From assembly GCA_937919155.1 (NCBI GenBank), contig CALFPM010000050.1:1-6418 (forward strand): a stretch of 6,418 bases of DNA. Reading direction: 5' to 3'. Under the pieces are notes generated by a model, which worked only from the letters and a program-made list of their open reading frames with translations, ran no database searches and was not told where the DNA came from. Position 1 is the stretch's first letter. Each line of letters starts with the position of its first letter. Positions 1 through 5,640 of this stretch are shown piece after piece. Made by a program: the position numbers and the translations under genes. The DNA comes from an uncultured Clostridia bacterium (GTDB lineage: Bacteria > Bacillota > Clostridia > Oscillospirales > Acutalibacteraceae).

Positions 1-135
1 ATCAAGTTCCTTCGTGCAAGAGAAATCGTTCACTTCCAGCGTTTCGGTGAGGGTTTGCGACTTGCAACAGATAAGCTTGACGAAAAGAACTTCTACGCAT
101 TCAATCCGTCGTTTGACAAAAACTGCATAAAATAA
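1..135 (+). CDS. cotJC: CotJC-like manganese catalase, C-terminal fragment
   Basis: The window opens inside this gene: frame 1 is open from base 1 to a TAA at 133-135 and gives the last 44 residues. They include KFLRAREIVHFQRFGEGL, then DEKNFYAFNPSFDK and a short basic end. This matches the final four-helix-bundle segment and tail of the CotJC/manganese-catalase family, in which the Glu and His of the REIVH motif belong to the di-manganese site. Family members are about 190-220 residues, so only the last fifth is seen. In spore formers, CotJC is encoded with CotJA and CotJB and sits in the spore coat; those genes would lie upstream, outside the window. The family call is solid. The exact symbol is less so, because vegetative Mn-catalases share this motif. 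Confidence 0.8.
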   Translation: MKFLRAREIVHFQRFGEGLRLATDKLDEKNFYAFNPSFDKNCIK

Positions 136-139
136 ACCA

Positions 140-195
140 AGCCGCAGTTGATACGGATTGTATCTTCTGCGGCTGATTATTTAATGTTAACTTTT
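140..195. terminator. Hairpin terminator between converging genes
   Basis: Arms AGCCGCAG (140-147) and CTGCGGCT (167-174) pair perfectly. Inside them a second stem, GATAC (150-154) with GTATC (160-164), closes a five-base loop, separated from the outer stem by a TT/TT internal loop. On the plus strand it is followed by an AT-rich stretch with a T-run at about 190-195, which is a weak tail. On the minus strand it is followed by TGGTTTATTTTA. It lies just past the stop of the catalase gene and 68 bases beyond the stop of the converging GH43 gene, so it can serve both directions. The hairpin is seen directly; bidirectional use is inferred. Confidence 0.65.
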
Positions 196-242
196 TACTG
201 TTATTTCAATTACCGAATCCGAAAAAAGTGTGCGGCTTTAAT

Positions 243-1124
243 TTATTTATACGCAGAAATCAATTTTTCGTATTCCTCATCGCTGATATAAAGCATTGAG
301 CCGTGACGGGGATTGAGATGATTGAGAGAAAAATTGCTTTCTTTAACCTTTCTGAAGTGAATCATATCCGTTGTTTCCTGCATAAAATATCCGCCGTTTC
401 TGAATTGGTCTGCTATCATAACATATTTGTCGGTGCCGTCGATTTTATAAATGCAGTTACCCTCCAGAGCAACGGTTGAAACGGAAACTTTGTTGTCATC
501 GGGTTCAAAATATGGTCCGTCAGCATTGTCGGACACAGCATAGCAAATCGCTTCCTTTTCGCCGTCTGCCTGATAGAGATAATACTTGCCGTCTTTTTCG
601 ATAATGTCGGAATCGATTCCGCACATACCGCTTTTGGGTCTGAATAAAACTTTCGGCTCTGTTGTGAGAGTCACAAAATCCTTTGTGTAGGCGTACCAGG
701 TTATTGTGTCGAGGTCATCGTCAGCGTTGTTATGAGTCCAATAAATCATATATTCGCCTTTTTTCTTATCGAAAATCACCTCGGGCGCCCACACTCTGTC
801 GGCATTCTTCGTGCTTTCAAACTTTGAAAAATCAATTATTCTTTCATTTTTCCAATTGATAAGATCCTCGCTGTCCCAAACAACCATTGAATTATTGCTG
901 TTCCAGCCGTCATTACTGCGCATATCCGTGGCAATGATATGAAAAACATTGTTTTCATCACGGAATATAAAAGGGTCTCGGCAGCATTTTTTACCGAGCG
1001 TTTGCTTGATGACAGGCTCGTTATTATTGAGTGCTTCAAAATTAAAGCCGTCAGATGATACGGCAAAATGCACCGTTTCCTCTTCGGGCATATTCCCCAC
1101 AAAATAACAAAACAGATATTTCAT
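243..1124 (-). CDS. Glycoside hydrolase family 43 protein, cytoplasmic
   Basis: A 293-residue five-bladed beta-propeller glycosidase. Recognisable GH43 signatures run in order: RDPFIF with Asp50 as candidate general base, WAPEVIFD at 112-119, GIDSDI with Asp171 as candidate pKa-modulating acid, LEGNCIY with Glu221 as candidate general acid (the EGP-type motif), and PRHGS with His274, the His found near the bound ion in this family. The layout resembles the Bt3655-like branch of GH43. GH43 enzymes release arabinofuranose, xylose or galactose from plant side chains by inversion; the substrate cannot be told here. There is no signal peptide, so it should act in the cytoplasm on imported oligosaccharides. 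An upstream in-frame ATG at 1154 would add ten residues. I chose the ATG at 1124 because AGGGGAG (1134-1140) sits nine bases before it and the upstream ATG coincides with the predicted transcription start. It is divergent from the secreted GH140-like gene. Confidence 0.88.
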   Translation of the reverse strand: MKYLFCYFVGNMPEEETVHFAVSSDGFNFEALNNNEPVIKQTLGKKCCRDPFIFRDENNVFHIIATDMRSNDGWNSNNSMVVWDSEDLINWKNERIIDFSKFESTKNADRVWAPEVIFDKKKGEYMIYWTHNNADDDLDTITWYAYTKDFVTLTTEPKVLFRPKSGMCGIDSDIIEKDGKYYLYQADGEKEAICYAVSDNADGPYFEPDDNKVSVSTVALEGNCIYKIDGTDKYVMIADQFRNGGYFMQETTDMIHFRKVKESNFSLNHLNPRHGSMLYISDEEYEKLISAYK

Positions 1125-1133
1125 ATCAGTTCT

Positions 1134-1140
1134 CTCCCCT
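1134..1140 (-). promoter_or_regulatory. Ribosome binding site deciding the GH43 start
   Basis: On the minus strand AGGGGAG lies nine bases upstream of the ATG at 1124. It falls inside the longer reading frame that begins at 1154, which argues that the extra ten residues are not translated. Confidence 0.75.
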
Positions 1141-1159
1141 TGCTGTTGTTCCAATCAGA

Positions 1160-1188
1160 ATTATATATGAGTTCCGTATCAAATTCAA
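1160..1188 (-). promoter_or_regulatory. Promoter of the GH43 gene
   Basis: On the minus strand a -35 box TTGAAT (1188-1183) and a perfect -10 box TATAAT (1165-1160) are separated by exactly 17 bases. Transcription would begin near 1153, giving a leader of about 30 bases before the ATG at 1124. It is back to back with the plus-strand promoter; the two -35 boxes are only four bases apart. Confidence 0.75.
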
Positions 1189-1191
1189 GTG

Positions 1192-1220
1192 TTGCAAAAA
1201 CAATCGTATGGAATTATAAT
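1192..1220 (+). promoter_or_regulatory. Promoter of the secreted GH140-like gene
   Basis: A -35 box TTGCAA (1192-1197) and a perfect -10 box TATAAT (1215-1220) are separated by 17 bases. The start of transcription would be near 1227, about 27 bases before the ATG at 1254. The arrangement mirrors the minus-strand promoter, so a protein bound across 1180-1200 could block both. Confidence 0.78.
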
Positions 1221-1243
1221 GAGATTGATAAATAAGAATTTGT

Positions 1244-1248
1244 GGAGG
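1244..1248 (+). promoter_or_regulatory. Ribosome binding site deciding the GH140-like start
   Basis: GGAGG lies five bases before the ATG at 1254. An in-frame GTG at 1242 overlaps this site and would add four residues ahead of the signal peptide. The ATG at 1254 is the better start. Confidence 0.8.
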
Positions 1249-1253
1249 TATTT

Positions 1254-3239
1254 ATGAGATTCAAAAAACAAATTTCATTGCTTCTTTGCGTTGCTGTGAT
1301 ATTTTCATCCGCTACACTCTCATCTTATGCTTCTAACGGAACAAATGAGGGTACACCTGCAATAATAAACACAGCGGAAGAAATCACAGGCATCGTTATC
1401 AATTACTTTGCAAAATTAATCAACAATATCAAAGGTACAGATGAAACCGCTATACCCTCTGCAACGGTAAACCCTCACTCGTGGATTGAATATAACGGCG
1501 AGCCGATTGAGAATCCCGAACAGACATTGAATGCAGAAACATGGGTTGCAAATGAAATTGCTTTTGAGAGCGAAAAATCATATGCCAACCCGTTCAATGA
1601 CGTTGATGTGGAACTGCATCTTTGGGGCAACGGCAGATTATATAAAATCCCTGCTTTCTGGGACGGCAGTAATGTCTGGAAAATCCGATTCGTTTGTCCC
1701 TCCGAAGGTGATTGGTATTTCAAAACCGTCTGCACGGATGCCGGAAACACTTCGCTTAACGGCAAAACGGGCAAGGTTATCTGCACCGAATACAGCGGTG
1801 AACACGATATCTATAAGCATGGCTTCATTACAACAAACGCAGGCGAAAAGTATTTCACCTACGATGACGGAACACCGTTTTTCTGGCTCGGCGATACTCA
1901 TTGGAGCCTCGGTGACGAAACGGTTGATATGGTTAAAACAATATGTGAAAAGCGTGTTTTACAGGGCTTTACCGTATATCAGAGTGAGCCTATCGGAGCG
2001 AAGTTCGATTTCACAAACGGCATAACCGAAGATGATATGTCAGGTCTTGCCGACTATGACGAAAAGTTCCGCATCATTGCAGAAAACGGCTTTGTTCACG
2101 CAAATGCACAGTTTTTCTTCTCCTATTTTATTGAGCCTTTGATTTCAAATAACGGAGGTTTCAACGGCAATGAGCCGTCTGATTTGGCAAAAGCTTACCT
2201 TGAAAAAGTCAGCCGTTACTGGGTTGCAAGATACGGTGCTTATCCCGTTGTCTGGACACTCGGTCAGGAGGTTGACAACGATTTCTATTGGAGTGAAACA
2301 AACCATCCCGAATGGGGTCTGGATAACAACCCTTACAAGCTTGTTGCGGAATATATTGCAAAACACGATGCATATGACCATCCGCTTTCTGCTCATATGG
2401 AAAACGTTGGTTCAACATCGGTTTACGGCAACGGTGACGGTGCTCCCGATGAATGCAAAGTTTATTTTAAAGATGCAATGCCTTCGTGCTTCAGAGATGT
2501 AAAAGCACATAATTTTTATGCCGTTCAATGGCACACCGACAAAACCGAGCAAAGCGATTTTCGCATTGAAAAAGACTGCTGGTATAACTCACAAGGCAAA
2601 CCTGCAATCAATTATGAGGGTCAGTATTGCTATCTCTGGACAAAGAATTTCGGTTCAAGAATGCAAGGCTGGACAGCATATCTCAATGGTATGTACGGCT
2701 ACGGCTGGGGCGGTCACGATACCTGGAGCTATCTCAATGTTTTTGACGAAGAAAATGACAGCTCCGATGGTGTTGACACAATAACAAGCGAAGAGAAAAT
2801 GAGCGCAACATGGCAGGATGCGCTTGAATATGAGAGCTCATATCAGGTCGGATATATGCGTGATTTCCTTGAAAGCACCGAATGGTATAATCTTATTCCG
2901 AGATTTGACAACAAGGCATATTTCGTTCCTGCAAACAATGTTTATTATGCTTATGCAGGTAATGAAGATAACACAGAAATTGTTATATATTTCTATTCAT
3001 TCACAGATGAATCCGTTGCTCAGAAAAACAATACCAAGTTTTACGGCGGAATAAAAACAGGCACAATCGGAAGCCTCGTTCCGAACGGAAGCTATACTTA
3101 TCAATGGTTTGACCCCATCAGCGGTGAATACTCCGAAGAATATGAATTTACCGCTACAAGATTCGGCACATATTATATCGGTGACAGACCGCAGGCAACC
3201 GATATGGTTCTTCGCATAAGCGCCGCTGATAATTTCTGA
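1254..3239 (+). CDS. Secreted DUF5060/DUF4038 (GH140-like) glycosidase
   Basis: A 661-residue exported enzyme. Residues 1-26 form a signal peptide: a basic start, a hydrophobic core and a likely SYA cleavage site. Residues about 36-60 form a predicted amphipathic helix. A beta-sandwich of DUF5060 type follows at about 95-165, with PFNDVDVELHLWG and GDWYFKTVCTDAG. Then comes a (beta/alpha)8 catalytic domain of DUF4038 type (about 195-550), opening with FTYDDGTPFFWLGDTHWSL. Candidate catalytic acids are Glu339 in WTLGQEVDND and Glu455 in INYEGQY. The C-terminal beta-domain (about 555-657) has YQWFDPISGEY, as in the putative collagen-binding-like domain that usually follows DUF4038. Characterised relatives include the GH140 apiosidase acting on rhamnogalacturonan II, so a plant cell-wall target is likely, but specificity is open because the usual LGGD is LGQE here. 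There is no dockerin, sortase signal or SLH repeat, so it is probably released. It is divergent from the cytoplasmic GH43 gene and ends at its own terminator. Confidence 0.82.
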   Translation: MRFKKQISLLLCVAVIFSSATLSSYASNGTNEGTPAIINTAEEITGIVINYFAKLINNIKGTDETAIPSATVNPHSWIEYNGEPIENPEQTLNAETWVANEIAFESEKSYANPFNDVDVELHLWGNGRLYKIPAFWDGSNVWKIRFVCPSEGDWYFKTVCTDAGNTSLNGKTGKVICTEYSGEHDIYKHGFITTNAGEKYFTYDDGTPFFWLGDTHWSLGDETVDMVKTICEKRVLQGFTVYQSEPIGAKFDFTNGITEDDMSGLADYDEKFRIIAENGFVHANAQFFFSYFIEPLISNNGGFNGNEPSDLAKAYLEKVSRYWVARYGAYPVVWTLGQEVDNDFYWSETNHPEWGLDNNPYKLVAEYIAKHDAYDHPLSAHMENVGSTSVYGNGDGAPDECKVYFKDAMPSCFRDVKAHNFYAVQWHTDKTEQSDFRIEKDCWYNSQGKPAINYEGQYCYLWTKNFGSRMQGWTAYLNGMYGYGWGGHDTWSYLNVFDEENDSSDGVDTITSEEKMSATWQDALEYESSYQVGYMRDFLESTEWYNLIPRFDNKAYFVPANNVYYAYAGNEDNTEIVIYFYSFTDESVAQKNNTKFYGGIKTGTIGSLVPNGSYTYQWFDPISGEYSEEYEFTATRFGTYYIGDRPQATDMVLRISAADNF

Positions 3240-3257
3240 ACAAGCAGTTGTATCTGA

Positions 3258-3273
3258 AAATTCCGATTTGTCA
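3258..3273 (+). repeat. 16-nt intergenic repeat, copy 1
   Basis: AAATTCCGATTTGTCA occurs here, 18 bases after the GH140-like stop, and again exactly at 5607-5622 after the MATE stop, on the same strand. It is not part of the terminator hairpin that follows. Its role is unknown. Confidence 0.6.
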
Positions 3274-3294
3274 GGATATCCCCACAAAAACATC

Positions 3295-3340
3295 AAACCA
3301 CCTCTTATCGGTGCTTTTTGCATCGGTTGAGGTGGTTTTT
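3295..3340 (+). terminator. Rho-independent terminator of the GH140-like gene
   Basis: Ten-base arms AAACCACCTC (3295-3304) and GAGGTGGTTT (3329-3338) pair perfectly, and the right arm runs into five Ts (3336-3340). The 24-base loop holds a second small stem, GGTGC (3310-3314) with GCATC (3320-3324), which includes one G-U pair. It lies 55 bases past the stop codon and separates the glycosidase unit from the HAD-MATE unit. Confidence 0.88.
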
Positions 3341-3449
3341 ATGTTCGGCTTTTTTCGATGCCCTGCTCATCGTAATAAATCATTTCATATTAAAATGATA
3401 AATATAATTCAGTTAAGCCAAATACACAGTAGTAATTTTAAATGATATG

Positions 3450-3458
3450 TGATATAAT
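3450..3458 (+). promoter_or_regulatory. Extended -10 promoter of the HAD-MATE unit
   Basis: TGATATAAT (3450-3458) combines the TG of an extended -10 element with a perfect TATAAT (3453-3458). The -35 position (about 3430-3435, TAGTAA) is poor, which the extended -10 could offset. Transcription would begin near 3465, about 25 bases before the ATG at 3490. The region 3370-3450 is very AT-rich and has no gene. Confidence 0.65.
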
Positions 3459-3489
3459 TTCCAAATAAAATAAAACTGCGGTGATATAT

Positions 3490-4245
3490 ATGTCATATAA
3501 CAAAAAACCGAAAATGATTCTTTTTGATGTGGGCGGAACACTTTTTGCTGACGGTAAATGCCATCCTGCCGAGGGATTTGAAAGGCTCCGTCATTACGCA
3601 CTCAACCCCGATGTAACAAACGGAGAAGCACTCGCTGAATACTGGAATGAATTTCTCGCAGAAGTTTCGGATGTTAAATCAAAATCGGGAATAACTCTTG
3701 ACGCGCCTTTGTCGTCTGTAATCAAATACGCGACTATGAACGCGGGTCTTGTTTTTGATATCCCCATGGCAGCGCAGGAAGAGATTTTTGACAGATATAA
3801 TTCTTCAAGAAATGTTATTGACGGAGTGCCCGAACTTCTCAAAAAGCTTGACTCCCTCGGAATCCGTACCGCCGTAATCAGCAACAATATGATGAGCGGA
3901 GAAAGCCTTTCTCTTGCGATAAAAAGATGGATTCCGTCTTCAAAATTCGAATTCTGCCTTACAAGTGCGGACATTCTTTTCGCAAAGCCGTCAAAAAACA
4001 TTTTTATTACGGCGTTAAAATATGCAGGACTCGAACCCGAGGAATGCTTTTATTGCGGTGACGGAATAAACCCTGATGTTTACGGAGCATCTGCCTGCGG
4101 AATAAATCCCGTATTGCTTGATGTTAACTCATCATCCCCTCTTGAATTCCGCAGTGATGAAGTCTGCGGGAAATATCTGACGGTTAACAATTGGAACGCG
4201 CTGAAAGATTATATTGAAGCTCTCGAATTTTCAGAGCAAGGTTAA
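3490..4245 (+). CDS. HAD-superfamily hydrolase with DxGGT motif I
   Basis: A 251-residue cytoplasmic Rossmann-fold hydrolase. Motif I is LFDVGGTLF with nucleophile Asp13. Motif II is AVISNN with Ser131, motif III is Lys166 in FAKPSK, and motif IV is CGDGINPDV with Asp191 and Asp196 for magnesium. A helical cap lies between motifs I and II (about 25-115). The second Asp of the usual DxDGT is Gly15, so the acid/base Asp of typical phosphatases is absent. HAD enzymes most often hydrolyse small phosphomonoesters; the substrate cannot be named here. The start at 3490 is preferred over the GTG at 3481 because GGTGA (3480-3484) lies five bases before it. The gene stands 26 bases before the MATE gene with no terminator between, so the two are likely co-transcribed. 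C-type HAD membership is certain; the function is not. Confidence 0.85.
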   Translation: MSYNKKPKMILFDVGGTLFADGKCHPAEGFERLRHYALNPDVTNGEALAEYWNEFLAEVSDVKSKSGITLDAPLSSVIKYATMNAGLVFDIPMAAQEEIFDRYNSSRNVIDGVPELLKKLDSLGIRTAVISNNMMSGESLSLAIKRWIPSSKFEFCLTSADILFAKPSKNIFITALKYAGLEPEECFYCGDGINPDVYGASACGINPVLLDVNSSSPLEFRSDEVCGKYLTVNNWNALKDYIEALEFSEQG

Positions 4246-4255
4246 CGGAAAATCT

Positions 4256-4261
4256 GAGGAG
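4256..4261 (+). promoter_or_regulatory. Ribosome binding site of the MATE gene
   Basis: GAGGAG lies ten bases upstream of the ATG at 4272, in the 26-base gap after the HAD stop. No promoter or hairpin is visible in that gap, which supports an operon. Confidence 0.65.
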
Positions 4262-4271
4262 AATTTGAGCA

Positions 4272-5597
4272 ATGAATCTTTTGAATGATAATACGAAAAA
4301 GCTGTTTTTAAAATTTCTTGTTCCTGCAGTCAGCTCTGCAGTTGCGGTTGCAATATACAGCTTTGTTGATACCATTGTAATCGGTCAGGATGTCGGTCCG
4401 AACGGAACGGCCGCCTGTGCCGTGCTTTTGCCTGTGTTTACTCTGGCGAGCTTTGTTGCATTGCTGTGCGGAGTCGGCGGCTCGGTGCTTATGAGCAAAT
4501 CCAGAGGCGAAGGGAATCACGAAAAAGGTGATGCATATTTTACCGCTTCGCTTTTGTATGTGGGAATAATAACCGTTATTTTATGGATAGCAGGAATACT
4601 TCTTCAAAAACCTCTTTACAGATTATGCGGTGCAGATGACATTCTTCTTCCGTATGTTTACGAATACGGAAAGTGGATTTTTGCGGCTTTTCCGTCTTTT
4701 GTTCTTGTGACCTTTCTCGGTTCTTTTATACGAAATGACGGTTCGCCGAGATTTGTTATGGTTGTAACGCTGACAGGCGGTGTTATTAATATCATCGGCG
4801 ATATCGTGTTGGTTTTTCCTTTAAAAATGGGAATGCAGGGTGCTGCATTGGCAACGGTTTGCGGCTCACTTGTTCAGACTGTTATCCTCATTTCATATAT
4901 ATTGCTTGGAAAAACTTCTTTACATATCGAAAAGCCTTACAAATGGTTTACCGCAGTTAAAAAAATAACCGTGTTAGGAATAGGTGCAGGACTTCCGCAG
5001 ATTGCAATGGCCGTTGTATCATTTGTGATAAACAATCAGATTATGAAGTATTCAGGTGCATCAGCTCTTGCGGTTTACGGATTTCTCGGAACGGTTTCTG
5101 CGCTTTTCCTGAGCGTATTTTCGGGTATCGGTCAGGCAGCTCAACCGATTGTTTCCGAAAATTACGGAGCAGGTCAGCATAAACGTTATATTGAAGTCGG
5201 CAAAACAGGAATGATAACTGCAATTATTTTCGGCGTACTCAGCTTCGGCATCTGCGCATTGTTCCCCTCACAGATGGTGTCTGTGTTTATGAAGCCGACC
5301 GCAGAGGTTGAACAGATTGCACCTTATATCATCCGCGTTTGTGCGTTATCTTATTTCCCGATGGCAATAAATATGTTTGTTATGGCTTATCTTCAATCCG
5401 TTACCAAAGCAAACGGAGCAACTCTCATTTCTCTTCTTCGGGGAATGATTCTGCCTGTTGTTTTCATCTATGCAATGCCGTTAGTTATGAACGGAAACGG
5501 TATATGGTGGGCAATAACCGCCGCAGAAGGTATCACCGCTGTTTTGGCGGTAATATTTATGAATTCGGAACTTCGCGATAATAAACAGTCGAAATAA
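4272..5597 (+). CDS. MATE-family efflux transporter
   Basis: A 441-residue inner-membrane protein with about twelve hydrophobic segments in two six-helix halves (roughly 14-213 and 230-429), the size and arrangement of the MATE family. Family landmarks include FVDTIVIGQ in the first helix, FIRNDGSPRFVM (152-163) after helix 4, VINIIGD (171-177) in helix 5, and in the second half QPIVSENYGAGQ (291-302) and GIWWA (410-414). MATE proteins export cationic drugs, toxins or metabolites by proton or sodium antiport; the substrate cannot be read from sequence. The style is nearest the MepA-like bacterial branch. It sits directly behind the HAD gene and is probably co-transcribed with it. No terminator is seen in the 43 bases before the next gene, so read-through into that gene is possible. 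The frame is intact and full length. Confidence 0.9.
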   Translation: MNLLNDNTKKLFLKFLVPAVSSAVAVAIYSFVDTIVIGQDVGPNGTAACAVLLPVFTLASFVALLCGVGGSVLMSKSRGEGNHEKGDAYFTASLLYVGIITVILWIAGILLQKPLYRLCGADDILLPYVYEYGKWIFAAFPSFVLVTFLGSFIRNDGSPRFVMVVTLTGGVINIIGDIVLVFPLKMGMQGAALATVCGSLVQTVILISYILLGKTSLHIEKPYKWFTAVKKITVLGIGAGLPQIAMAVVSFVINNQIMKYSGASALAVYGFLGTVSALFLSVFSGIGQAAQPIVSENYGAGQHKRYIEVGKTGMITAIIFGVLSFGICALFPSQMVSVFMKPTAEVEQIAPYIIRVCALSYFPMAINMFVMAYLQSVTKANGATLISLLRGMILPVVFIYAMPLVMNGNGIWWAITAAEGITAVLAVIFMNSELRDNKQSK

Positions 5598-5606
5598 AAA
5601 GAAAGT

Positions 5607-5622
5607 AAATTCCGATTTGTCA
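5607..5622 (+). repeat. 16-nt intergenic repeat, copy 2
   Basis: An exact second copy of AAATTCCGATTTGTCA, nine bases after the MATE stop. It is directly followed by a TATAAT (5625-5630) and then the GGAG of the next gene's ribosome site (5631-5634). Confidence 0.6.
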
Positions 5623-5640
5623 TATATAATGGAGAATAAC

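Noticed and set aside
608..621. A perfect 14-base palindrome, CGGAATCGATTCCG
   Set aside because: It encodes the conserved Gly-Ile-Asp-Ser of the GH43 active site, so codon choice explains it; it lies mid-gene with no partner site.
1531..2025. Long open frames inside the GH140-like gene on both strands
   Set aside because: They are shadows of a gene with clear domains, a signal peptide and a ribosome site. Their translations show no motifs.
3248..3445. A 65-codon open frame on the plus strand after the GH140-like gene
   Set aside because: It runs straight through the terminator hairpin and T-run, has no ribosome site, and resembles no protein family.
3594..4001. A 135-codon minus-strand frame opposite the HAD gene
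   Set aside because: The plus-strand frame carries all four HAD motifs. The minus frame has no ribosome site or recognisable content.
5625..5630. TATAAT just before the TrmH-like start as a separate promoter
   Set aside because: Transcription would start only about four bases before the ATG, beyond the ribosome site, and there is no -35 box at the right distance.
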